From Chloroflexi bacterium CFX4 (GTDB lineage: Bacteria; Chloroflexota; Anaerolineae; Aggregatilineales; UBA2796): a stretch of 50,061 bases of DNA. The position numbers and the translations under genes are program-made. The DNA is taken from positions 1 through 50,061 of the forward strand of contig QWHC01000024.1 of assembly GCA_021404685.1 (NCBI GenBank). The letters are read 5' to 3'. A model generated the notes under the pieces. It searched no databases. It saw only the letters and a program-made list of their open reading frames with translations, and was not told where the DNA came from. This document shows, in pieces, positions 7,679-15,324 of this stretch; within the stretch, counting starts at the first letter, position 1, and every line of letters begins with the position of its first letter.

Positions 7679-9298
7679 ATGACTTTTGAACAGACTTTTG
7701 GGCGCTTAGATATTGAGGCACAGAAAATCCTACAGGCACTCGCCATCTATGGACGCCCTGTGACAGCCCGTGCAGTGAGCCATCTGTTGCGTCCGTTCCA
7801 GCCCACGCTGGATACAATCCGCACAGAGGGGCGCTTAGAGCAGCTTGCCGATGATCATCCACAGTTGGTGCAGCGCGAGACAGGGCATTATTTCCTGACA
7901 GCGGAAGACTGCCGCGCTGCCCTTACCACAGTGGAAGAAGGTGAGCCTTCCGACCGCTATGAACGTGGCGAACCACTCTATACGCGCTATACCTTACTCG
8001 ACCGCGCCGCTGATCACTTCAAGCAGCGCCGCAAGCCACGCAAGGCATGGCAGAGCCTTGAGGACATTTCCGCGCAGCTTGCCGAGTTCGATCTTCGCAT
8101 CCAAGGTGAGGATTATGAGGTAGCCGCTGCCTTGCTCAACGAAATTTCCTTTAACTATCTGCTGCGCTGGGGGCACCATCGGCTGGTGGTTGAAATGCGC
8201 GAACGCCTTGTGGATAAGCTGGATGATCCGAAACTGGCGCAGGCAAATTTAGGTGAACTCGGCAGCGCCTACGCTTATCTGGGCGAAATGGAGAAAGCCA
8301 TCACCTGCCAAGAGCGTGCGCTTGTGATTGCGCGCCGCACACGAGATCGCGTCAATGAAGGCGTCTGGCTGACGAATCTGGGCAACCGTTACGTAAATCT
8401 TGGGCAGACGCCACGTGCCGTGCCGTACTATGAACAAGCGCTCGTCATCGCCCGTGATCAGCGTGATAGGCGCGCTGAAGCGCTTAACATCGCCTCGCTT
8501 GGCACTTGCTACGCCTATCTTGGGCAGATGGAAAAAGCCATTGAATACTATGATCAGGGGCGCGGCATTGCCCGTGAACTGAACGATTTGAGCATGGAAG
8601 GCTTTTGCCTGAGCAATTTGGGCAACATCTACGCCTCGCTTGGGCAGGCAACACGCGCTATCGCTGCTCACGATCAGGCGCTTGAGATTGCCCGCCAGAT
8701 GGGCAGCCGCGTGGAAGAAGCACGCCGACTGGGCAGCCTTGCCGATGCACTGATCATCGGTGAACATTATGCAGAGGCAATTGACAACCTGCAACTTGGT
8801 TTGCAGCTAGATGATGAAACTGGTTCGGCACGCGGCAAAAATTATAAAGGCTCATCTCTGGCGCGTGCTTACCTGTTGCAAGGTGAGTTGGCACAGGCAC
8901 GCGCTGCGGCTGAAGCGGCACGCCTTTACGACACACCGCAGAACAATCACAATGTGACGGCAATCCTGGGCGTGATTGCCGTCCGTCAGGGCGATGAAAA
9001 TGCCGCACGGGATGCCTTCACAGAGGCAATTGAGCAGGCGCGCATTGCCCTTGAACACAATGAAAATAATCAGGATGCGCTTGCCGCGCAAGGCTTGGCA
9101 TTCAGCGGGCTGGCAGTGGTTGGCGCCGGACCGCGTGCCACCAACCTAGAGGCGGCAATCACTGCTTATCGGGCTGCCTATCAGGCAAACAACGGTGCGG
9201 GCTTGGCAGCGCTTTCCACACGCCTTTTCGATGCACTTGCCGCCGCTGATCCCGAAGGGCGGATCGCCAGCGTGCGCGCCGCCATTACGGGCGGTTAG
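7679..9298 (+). CDS. TPR protein with STAND-like winged-helix N-terminus
   Basis: 539 residues. The N-terminal part (about 5-70: LDIEAQKILQALAIYGRPVTARAVSHLL) resembles the winged-helix segment that follows NB-ARC/STAND ATPase domains, but no P-loop ATPase precedes it. The rest is helical, with a run of about 4-5 TPR units of 40 residues (about 195-370), each with the pattern LGNxYxxLGQxxxAIxxxxxAL. The long TPR period is typical of the NPHP3/GPSM type. A weaker repeat region (about 380-530) follows. Likely role: protein-protein scaffold, partner unknown. ATG at 7679 has AGGGA 7-9 nt upstream and a promoter. It converges with the DCC gene with a 14-nt overlap. Confidence 0.82.
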   Translation: MTFEQTFGRLDIEAQKILQALAIYGRPVTARAVSHLLRPFQPTLDTIRTEGRLEQLADDHPQLVQRETGHYFLTAEDCRAALTTVEEGEPSDRYERGEPLYTRYTLLDRAADHFKQRRKPRKAWQSLEDISAQLAEFDLRIQGEDYEVAAALLNEISFNYLLRWGHHRLVVEMRERLVDKLDDPKLAQANLGELGSAYAYLGEMEKAITCQERALVIARRTRDRVNEGVWLTNLGNRYVNLGQTPRAVPYYEQALVIARDQRDRRAEALNIASLGTCYAYLGQMEKAIEYYDQGRGIARELNDLSMEGFCLSNLGNIYASLGQATRAIAAHDQALEIARQMGSRVEEARRLGSLADALIIGEHYAEAIDNLQLGLQLDDETGSARGKNYKGSSLARAYLLQGELAQARAAAEAARLYDTPQNNHNVTAILGVIAVRQGDENAARDAFTEAIEQARIALEHNENNQDALAAQGLAFSGLAVVGAGPRATNLEAAITAYRAAYQANNGAGLAALSTRLFDALAAADPEGRIASVRAAITGG

Positions 9299-9701
9299 GC
9301 GGGCGGCAGGCATCTTCGCAGACAGGGCGCCCAAACAAACGGTTGATGGCGTACCGCCGCCGCGCAATCCAGCCATAAATGCGCCTGCCAAGCCACGCAA
9401 TGGGTGGCAAATGCAGGATTGGCGTCAGCCATGCCAGCAGGGGGGCATGGTGCGCCATGTGGCGCACGCCTTCATAGCCTGTGTAGAGCGCGCCATTCGG
9501 TGCAATCACATGAATAGCGCCGAGTGCTGCGCTGCGCTCTACCTGCGGAAAGCGCCGCTGCACGCGCTCCCACGCCTGCACGTCTATGAATTCAAGCCGC
9601 TTGCGCCAATCCAGCCGTTGCCACAGCCGCACTGATTTCACGCACAGCACACACATGCCATCATAAAGCACCGCGGTGCGCGGTATGGTCTGATCACTCA
9701 T
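9285..9701 (-). CDS. DCC (DUF393) thiol-disulfide oxidoreductase-like protein
   Basis: 138 residues. The N-terminal [13 protein letters not shown] matches the DxxCxxC signature of the DCC family (DUF393), thioredoxin-fold proteins presumed to have thiol-disulfide activity. The later [20 protein letters not shown] segment is the family's conserved C-terminal helix. Its physiological partner is not known. It is the second gene of a two-gene unit: the start overlaps the stop of the YbjQ-like gene by 4 nt (ATGA). Its 3-prime end overlaps the convergent TPR gene by 14 nt. Confidence 0.88.
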   Translation of the reverse strand: MSDQTIPRTAVLYDGMCVLCVKSVRLWQRLDWRKRLEFIDVQAWERVQRRFPQVERSAALGAIHVIAPNGALYTGYEGVRHMAHHAPLLAWLTPILHLPPIAWLGRRIYGWIARRRYAINRLFGRPVCEDACRPPNRP

Positions 9702-10018
9702 TCGACGATCACCGCTGTGCCACTGGCACTCACCATCAACATACTGCCGTTTGCGCCGACTGTTTCAAAGTCCAGATCAACACCGATGACGGCATTCGCG
9801 CCCATTTGCGCTGCCTGTGCAATCATCTCATTAATGGCAGACTGTTTCGCTTCCGTCAACGAACGCTCATAGCTCTTGGCGCGCCCGCCAAGAATATCGC
9901 GGAAACCTGCACCAATATCGCGGAATATATTCGCGCCGAGTATTGTCTCGCCGCTGACCAACCCTAGATACTTGCGAATGGTCTTGCCTTCTAAAATGGG
10001 CGTTGTCGTTACCAGCAT
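9698..10018 (-). CDS. YbjQ/DUF74 family protein
   Basis: 106 residues from the ATG at 10018, which is preceded by GGGAG at good spacing. The sequence starts [20 protein letters not shown] and contains [12 protein letters not shown] and [13 protein letters not shown], the hallmarks of the YbjQ (UPF0145/DUF74) family. These are small cytosolic proteins that form pentamers or larger rings, with no established biochemical role. Length is normal for the family. The gene diverges from asnS and is followed by the DCC gene with a 4-nt overlap. Confidence 0.92.
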   Translation of the reverse strand: MLVTTTPILEGKTIRKYLGLVSGETILGANIFRDIGAGFRDILGGRAKSYERSLTEAKQSAINEMIAQAAQMGANAVIGVDLDFETVGANGSMLMVSASGTAVIVE

Positions 10019-10095
10019 AAGTGTTCTCCCTCTTTTCAAAGATCGCAGAAAGCCGCCGAGTTGACCACTTCTACACGCGCCTTGCCCATCTGCGC

Positions 10096-10101
10096 TATAA
10101 T
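10096..10101 (+). promoter_or_regulatory. TATAAT -10 box upstream of asnS
   Basis: A consensus TATAAT lies 49-54 nt before the asnS GTG. The -35 region at 17 nt (ACACGC) is poor. The expected start of transcription falls at about 10107-10110, almost exactly on an ATG at 10109. Confidence 0.55.
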
Positions 10102-10108
10102 GGCAACC

Positions 10109-10153
10109 ATGAGAAAGCGTGTTTCCCTACCCCTAAAGGATGTTCATCTGTGA
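10109..10153 (+). CDS. Candidate leader mini-ORF (14 aa) coupled to asnS
   Basis: An ATG at the predicted transcript start opens a 14-codon frame, [14 protein letters not shown], whose TGA stop overlaps the asnS GTG by 4 nt (GTGA). It has no ribosome binding site, so it would be translated as a leaderless ORF. It contains no Asn codons, so it is not an asparagine attenuator peptide. It could be accidental. Confidence 0.25.
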   Translation: MRKRVSLPLKDVHL

Positions 10154-11487
10154 CACCAACCGTTTTGATTGCTGATCTGCACCGTTACGAAGGGCAGACC
10201 GTCACTGTGCGCGGCTGGCTCTATGATCGCACTGACAAGGGCAAACTGCAATTTTTGAAGGTGCGGGATGGTTCGGGCATCGCACAGGCAGTTGCCTTTC
10301 AGAAAGAGCTGCCCGAAGCAACCTTTGAGGTACTCCGCAGCCTTTCCCAAGAATCCTCACTGATCATCACAGGCACAGTGCGCGCCGATAAGCGTGCGCC
10401 GGGCTATCCGGGCGGCTACGAGATCGGTATTAGCGATGCTCAAGTTATCCAAATTGCTGATGAGTATCCGATCACGCCCAAAGAGCATGGCGTCGAGTTC
10501 CTGATGGATCACCGCCATTTGTGGGTGCGTTCTTCACGCCAGTGGGCAATTTTACGCATTCGCGCCACCGTGATCAACACCATCCGCAACTGGTTGGATG
10601 ACAACGGCTACCTGTTGGTGGATACGCCGATCATCACGCCTGCTGCTGGTGAATCCACCACCGAGCTTTTCGAGATCACCTACTTTGAAGATAAGGCGTA
10701 TTTGGCGCAGACCGGGCAGCTTTACAATGAAGCCAACATGATGAGCTTTGGTAAAGTTTACTGCTTCGGACCGACTTTCCGTTCGGAAAAATCTAAGACA
10801 CGCCGCCACCTGACCGAGTTTTGGATGGTTGAGCCTGAGATGGCGTTCTTCTCGCTGGAAGACCTAATGGACATGGAAGAACAGTTCATCAGCGCTATTG
10901 TCGGGCGCGTGCTTGAAAAGCACCGCATGGAGCTAGACATCCTAGAGCGCGACACCACCTTCCTAGAGCGCGTGAGCGCACCCTTTCCGCGCATCAGCTA
11001 TGATGAGGCAGTGGCGCGCCTGAACAAACTTGCCGCCGAAACGGCTGATCCTGAACAGCAGGCAGCCCTTCGCATCGAGTGGGGCAACGATTTCGGCTCG
11101 CCGCACGAGACGGCGCTGACCCAGCAGTTTGATCGCCCAGTGTTCGTCTACCACTACCCAACGGCAGTGAAGGCATTCTATATGCAGCCGGTGGCAGATC
11201 GCCCTGAGGTTTGCCGCAGTGTAGACCTGCTGGCGCCGGAAGGCTATGGCGAGATCACTGGCGGCAGCGAACGCATCTACGACCGCGATCTGATCGAACA
11301 ACGCATCGCACACATCGGCATCAACCGCGAAAATTACGCCTGGTATCTTGACCTGCGGCGCTTTGGCAGCGTGCCACACGCCGGCTTTGGCTTGGGTGTG
11401 GAGCGCACCGTTGCATGGCTGTGCGGCTTACCACACATCCGCGAGACGATTCCCTATCCGCGTATGCTCAAACGCATGTATCCATAA
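10150..11487 (+). CDS. asnS: Asparagine--tRNA ligase
   Basis: 445 residues from a GTG preceded by AAAGGAT at 9-nt spacing. The N-terminal OB-fold anticodon-binding domain (about 1-110) contains [22 protein letters not shown]. The class II catalytic core has motif 2 [21 protein letters not shown] and motif 3 [27 protein letters not shown] and the ending [10 protein letters not shown] favour AsnRS over AspRS. It charges tRNA-Asn with asparagine in the cytosol using ATP. Open frame extends upstream to 10021 but that stretch is not AsnRS-like and overlaps the promoter. A downstream YeaQ-like gene, acetyltransferase and glycosidase follow closely on the same strand. Confidence 0.95.
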   Translation: MTPTVLIADLHRYEGQTVTVRGWLYDRTDKGKLQFLKVRDGSGIAQAVAFQKELPEATFEVLRSLSQESSLIITGTVRADKRAPGYPGGYEIGISDAQVIQIADEYPITPKEHGVEFLMDHRHLWVRSSRQWAILRIRATVINTIRNWLDDNGYLLVDTPIITPAAGESTTELFEITYFEDKAYLAQTGQLYNEANMMSFGKVYCFGPTFRSEKSKTRRHLTEFWMVEPEMAFFSLEDLMDMEEQFISAIVGRVLEKHRMELDILERDTTFLERVSAPFPRISYDEAVARLNKLAAETADPEQQAALRIEWGNDFGSPHETALTQQFDRPVFVYHYPTAVKAFYMQPVADRPEVCRSVDLLAPEGYGEITGGSERIYDRDLIEQRIAHIGINRENYAWYLDLRRFGSVPHAGFGLGVERTVAWLCGLPHIRETIPYPRMLKRMYP

Positions 11488-11511
11488 CGTTTTAGAAAGG
11501 CAGCTAAAATC

Positions 11512-11829
11512 ATGTTTCAAACCGTAACGGTCCCGGGCTTCACCATTGACATCACCGCATTGATCACATGGGTGATTATCGGCTTGATTGCCGGTGTGCT
11601 GGCAAGCACTTTGGTGCGCGGCAGGCGCTATAGTATGCTCTCCAGCCTGATCATTGGCTTGTTGGGCGCGTTCGTCGGCGGCTTCTTGTTCAGCATCCTC
11701 AATGTCGGTGTGCCAGCCGATTTGCAGGGCGGCATTACCATCCGCTGGATTGATATTATCGTGGCATTCATCGGCGCGGTAATCGTGCTGCTCATCTACG
11801 GCGTGTTGTACGGTTTCCGTCGGCGTTAA
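11512..11829 (+). CDS. GlsB/YeaQ/YmgE-family membrane protein
   Basis: 105 residues with three predicted transmembrane helices (about 15-38, 45-65, 80-100). The pattern WVIIGLIAGVLASTLVRG, then SLIIGLLGAFVGGFLF, matches the transglycosylase-associated protein family (GlsB/YeaQ/YmgE). These are small inner-membrane proteins often linked to stress, with no demonstrated enzyme activity. GAAAGG lies upstream of the ATG. It is 24 nt after asnS and 15 nt before the acetyltransferase, so probably co-transcribed. Confidence 0.88.
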   Translation: MFQTVTVPGFTIDITALITWVIIGLIAGVLASTLVRGRRYSMLSSLIIGLLGAFVGGFLFSILNVGVPADLQGGITIRWIDIIVAFIGAVIVLLIYGVLYGFRRR

Positions 11830-11844
11830 CCTGCTTGAGGGCAT

Positions 11845-12588
11845 ATGGCGGCACTTTCCCTGCGCGAACAACGCACACGCCTAAGCGCACTCTTGGACAT
11901 TACCAGTCCGATTGATGCGCCAACAGCATACTACGCGCTCTATCACGATCCGAAACGCTCGGCGCTTGCCCTACGCACCGCTGATAATGGCACGCCGCTA
12001 GGCTTCGTCGGGCGCTTTCAGACGGGCGTTGATCTGTTTCGCCCGTTGGTGGTGATGGCCTGTCGCCAAGCGGAGATTGCCGCCGATCTACTTGCCGAGT
12101 CGCTAACGGTTGGGCGGCAATACCTCTTTTTCAGCAACCTGAATCAGCTTAACCTTGTGGGTGGCAGTTTGCAGATGAGCAGCGAGCGCATCCTCTCCAT
12201 CTACGTGCTGGATTTGGCGCGCTTCAAGCCCGAGATCAATGTGTTGGTGCAGTTCAAAAGCACGCCCGACGGCACGCCACGCGCCGAGATCAGTAACGGT
12301 GGCTATCGGGCGACGGCAGGTGTCAATTGGCAATCGCCGGGCTTTGCCGAGCTGTACGTGCAGACCGATCCGGAGGTGCGCGGGCGCGGCTGGGGACGCA
12401 GTGTGGCAGCCGCCTGCACCGAGCGTGTGCGCGCCAGTGGACGCCTGCCGATCTATCTGGTAGAGCCGAGCAACACCGAATCGGTAAAGCTGGCGGAGAG
12501 CATCGGCTACCGCGATACAGGTGCGCGCCAAATCTTTGCTGAGGCGGTTTATGTTGGGCATCCTGCCCGAAAGGAAGCGCATCTGTGA
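11845..12588 (+). CDS. GNAT-family N-acetyltransferase
   Basis: 247 residues. The C-terminal half (about 140-240) has the acetyl-CoA-binding signature: VQTDPEVRGRGWGRSVAAACTERV, where RGRGWG matches the R/QxxGxG/A loop. Then comes LVEPSNTESVKLAESIGYRDTG, with the Asn-x-xS...LxxxGY motif of GNAT enzymes. The N-terminal 120 residues are less conserved and may be a second, degenerate GNAT-like half. The acetyl acceptor is unknown. The stop overlaps the GTG start of the glycosidase by 4 nt, so the two are translationally coupled. Confidence 0.85.
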   Translation: MAALSLREQRTRLSALLDITSPIDAPTAYYALYHDPKRSALALRTADNGTPLGFVGRFQTGVDLFRPLVVMACRQAEIAADLLAESLTVGRQYLFFSNLNQLNLVGGSLQMSSERILSIYVLDLARFKPEINVLVQFKSTPDGTPRAEISNGGYRATAGVNWQSPGFAELYVQTDPEVRGRGWGRSVAAACTERVRASGRLPIYLVEPSNTESVKLAESIGYRDTGARQIFAEAVYVGHPARKEAHL

Positions 12589-13958
12589 GCGTCAAAGCCT
12601 CTATGCAGATGACGGAAGGGTTCTTGTGGGGCTGCGCCACAGCCGCCCACCAGGTTGAAGGTGATTCGGTAGACGACTGGTCGCTTTGGGAAGAAGGTGT
12701 GGGCAGAATCTACCAAGATCAGCGCAGCGGCGCCGCCTGTGAGTGGTGGCGGGGGCGCTTTGCCGAAGATTTTGACCGCGCCGCTACCATGCGGAACAAC
12801 GCGCAGCGCATCTCGGTGGCATGGAGCCGTATTGAGCCGACCGAAGGGCAGTTTGACGAGGCAGCGCTAGGGCGCTACCGCGAGATGCTCTTAGCGCTGC
12901 ACGAGCGCGGCATGAAGCCAATGGTCACACTGCACCACTTCACCAACCCGATCTGGTTTGCAGATCGCGGCGGCTGGCAAGCAGATGATGCGCCGTCGCT
13001 CTTTGTGCGCTATGCACGCCGTGTGGTGGAGTCGCTGGGCGATTTGTGTGCGCTGTGGTGTACCATCAACGAGCCAATGGTGCTTGCCACACAAGGCTAC
13101 CTGTTCGGCTACTGGACACCGGGCATCAAGCGCCTGAAGGCAGCCGCACAAGTTGCCGCCAACCTGCTGCGCGCACATGCCGCCGCCTACCACGCCATTA
13201 AAGCGGTGCAGCCCAACAGCCAAGTTGGCTACGCCCATCATCATCTTGGCATTCAGCCGAAAGCGCCTGCCTTCTGGAATCGCTTTGCTGCCCAAGCCGC
13301 TGATCAACTCATGAACAACGCCTTCAACGATGCCTTCCTGACCGGCGTCTTCAAGCTGCCGTTCAGCCAACCGGTGACGGTTGCCAGCGCCAAAGGTGCC
13401 TTGGATTGGCTTGGCGTGCAATACTATCAAGAGCGCTTAGCAACCTTCAATCCGCTGAAGCTAGGCAATGCCATCGGCACGCAAAAGCCGCCAGGCGTGC
13501 CAGTCGGTCCCGATGACTGGGGCGGCATTGTGCCTGAGAACTTGTTCAAGGTCATTGAACGGCTCTATAAGCGCTATGGCAAGCCCATTTACGTCACCGA
13601 GAGCGGTGTGCCTGATCCTGATGATACGCTGCGTCCGCGCTACCTTGCGGAGAGTGTGCGCGCTATTTGGCGGGCGCTTGGCTTCAATTATCCTGTGCAG
13701 GGCTATTTCTTTTGGTCGCTCTTGGATAATTTCGAGTGGGCAGAAGGCTATGATCCGCGCTTTAGCTTTGGGCTGTTCCGCACCAACTTTGAGACGCAAG
13801 CACGCACGCAGCGCATGAGCGCCGTCCTTTACCGCGAGATTTGCGCGCACAACGGCATCAGCGCCGAGATTATCGCGCAGTATGTGCCAGACCTGCTGCC
13901 GAAACTCTTTCCCGGTGCGCCAGGCGCGCCACAAGTGCGCCTAAAAGAGCGCTTCTAA
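12585..13958 (+). CDS. Glycoside hydrolase family 1 (beta-glucosidase-like)
   Basis: 457 residues, usual GH1 length. The acid/base Glu lies in CTINEP (E163) and the nucleophile Glu in YVTESG (E339). FLWGCATAAHQVEG near the start and SLLDNFEWAEGY near the end are further GH1 hallmarks, the latter contributing substrate-binding Trp and Glu. No signal peptide, so it is cytosolic and probably hydrolyses imported beta-linked disaccharides or aryl glycosides; exact sugar unknown. The GTG start has AAAGGA upstream and overlaps the acetyltransferase stop. A later in-frame ATG at 12603 is possible. Convergent with the YbbR gene with a 3-nt overlap. Confidence 0.93.
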   Translation: MSVKASMQMTEGFLWGCATAAHQVEGDSVDDWSLWEEGVGRIYQDQRSGAACEWWRGRFAEDFDRAATMRNNAQRISVAWSRIEPTEGQFDEAALGRYREMLLALHERGMKPMVTLHHFTNPIWFADRGGWQADDAPSLFVRYARRVVESLGDLCALWCTINEPMVLATQGYLFGYWTPGIKRLKAAAQVAANLLRAHAAAYHAIKAVQPNSQVGYAHHHLGIQPKAPAFWNRFAAQAADQLMNNAFNDAFLTGVFKLPFSQPVTVASAKGALDWLGVQYYQERLATFNPLKLGNAIGTQKPPGVPVGPDDWGGIVPENLFKVIERLYKRYGKPIYVTESGVPDPDDTLRPRYLAESVRAIWRALGFNYPVQGYFFWSLLDNFEWAEGYDPRFSFGLFRTNFETQARTQRMSAVLYREICAHNGISAEIIAQYVPDLLPKLFPGAPGAPQVRLKERF

Positions 13959-15247
13959 GGGGCAGGGCGCGCCGTCGGCGTGAAGGTTGCTGTGGGCGTT
14001 GGGTTGCGCGCCGTGATGGTCACTTCCACCACATTATTCGGGATGACCACATTCTCGCCGCTGAAGCCTTCGCGTGCGATGGCTGCCTGCAACGCCACCT
14101 GATGCACACCGACGCCTAGCCCATTCAGCGGCGCGAAAACGCGCACATCGTCTGCGCCGAGTGCCTCAAGCGCCACCTGTGCGCCGCGTACAATGATATT
14201 GACGCGCTCAGGCTGCACCGTGATTGTGAAGTCCGCCGGATCAATGCCCTGCACCTGCACCGGAATGTTCGTGAACTCACGGCTGCCTTGCACTGCCTCA
14301 ATCTCTACTGTCACGGCAATATCACGTGCTTCCAAAAGCACAACGCCTGTCGGCACACTTAGGCGCACCGTTTGCGTGAACGTCTCGGTACGGTTGCTCA
14401 GATCAATTGGCTCAGTGAAGATGACACCGTTCAGCGCTTCGATCACACGGCGATTGCCACGTACAAAGACGCGGCGCGGCGACCACGTCTGATTCACACG
14501 CAGATAGCCGCTCGGCAGGTCACCAATCAGGCGCGGCTCTATGGCGAGTTCGGTCACATCAGAGCGCTGCTGCACGTCTACCGTCACGGCAACTTCCGTT
14601 GGTGTAAGCGTCACATCGGTAATCGTGCGCCCGTCTTCATCCACCGCGCTAAGCGGCACAGTCACCGTGAAAATGCCACGCTGATTTTGCACATTCACCC
14701 TTGCTTGAACTGCCGTCACCTGTGCGACACGCTCTGCGGCACCCACGATCAGCACTTCGGTCTGCGCCGGCACCGCCGTCACGGTATAGCCAATTGGCGC
14801 CTCCTGATCAAAGCGGATGCTAATATCCTTAAGTTGCTCGGCGCGGCGCGCCAACTGCACGCTGATGCGGCTTGGCTGAACGCTTACCACAGCTGCGCCG
14901 CGCACCTCAGCAGAAAGCAGACCGCTCAGCTCGATTGTGTAAGGCTCAGGGCGCGGCGTTAAGTTAGTTAAATCTGCCACGACCTTCACATTCCGCAGTT
15001 CCAGCACCTCTAGCGTGGTTTGCAAGCCACGCACGGTGACTTGGGCAGTCGTCGGTGGACGGTTTGCCACAATCAAGCCTTCATCATAGCGTATCTCAAT
15101 TGGCACTTGCCCATTCAGGCGGCGCTGTTCAATCGGATCGCGGGCAGCCAACGCCGCATACCAGACCACAAACGCCAACAGCAGCGAACTGATCAGCCAG
15201 CCGATGTTATCTAAGGCAAAGCGCAGGGCGGAGCGCCGCTGTTGCAT
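13955..15247 (-). CDS. YbbR-domain protein (CdaR-like)
   Basis: 430 residues. One N-terminal membrane anchor (about 13-33, ending WYAALAARDP) is followed by four to five YbbR-type beta repeats. Each contains segments such as VTVRG, VRGNRRVI and IIVRGAQVALEAL at intervals of about 80 residues. The tail is rich in Thr and Pro. YbbR proteins lie outside the membrane. In Bacillota CdaR binds and tunes the c-di-AMP cyclase CdaA. Here no cdaA or glmM is adjacent, so that role cannot be assumed. The ATG at 15247 is the only good start. Confidence 0.88.
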   Translation of the reverse strand: MQQRRSALRFALDNIGWLISSLLLAFVVWYAALAARDPIEQRRLNGQVPIEIRYDEGLIVANRPPTTAQVTVRGLQTTLEVLELRNVKVVADLTNLTPRPEPYTIELSGLLSAEVRGAAVVSVQPSRISVQLARRAEQLKDISIRFDQEAPIGYTVTAVPAQTEVLIVGAAERVAQVTAVQARVNVQNQRGIFTVTVPLSAVDEDGRTITDVTLTPTEVAVTVDVQQRSDVTELAIEPRLIGDLPSGYLRVNQTWSPRRVFVRGNRRVIEALNGVIFTEPIDLSNRTETFTQTVRLSVPTGVVLLEARDIAVTVEIEAVQGSREFTNIPVQVQGIDPADFTITVQPERVNIIVRGAQVALEALGADDVRVFAPLNGLGVGVHQVALQAAIAREGFSGENVVIPNNVVEVTITARNPTPTATFTPTARPAP

Positions 15248-15324
15248 GGTGTGTCCTTTCTGGGCGTGTGCCGCTGGTGGAAGGTTGAGCGCGTCATCAC
15301 TACTATAACGCGCTCCCGAATGCT

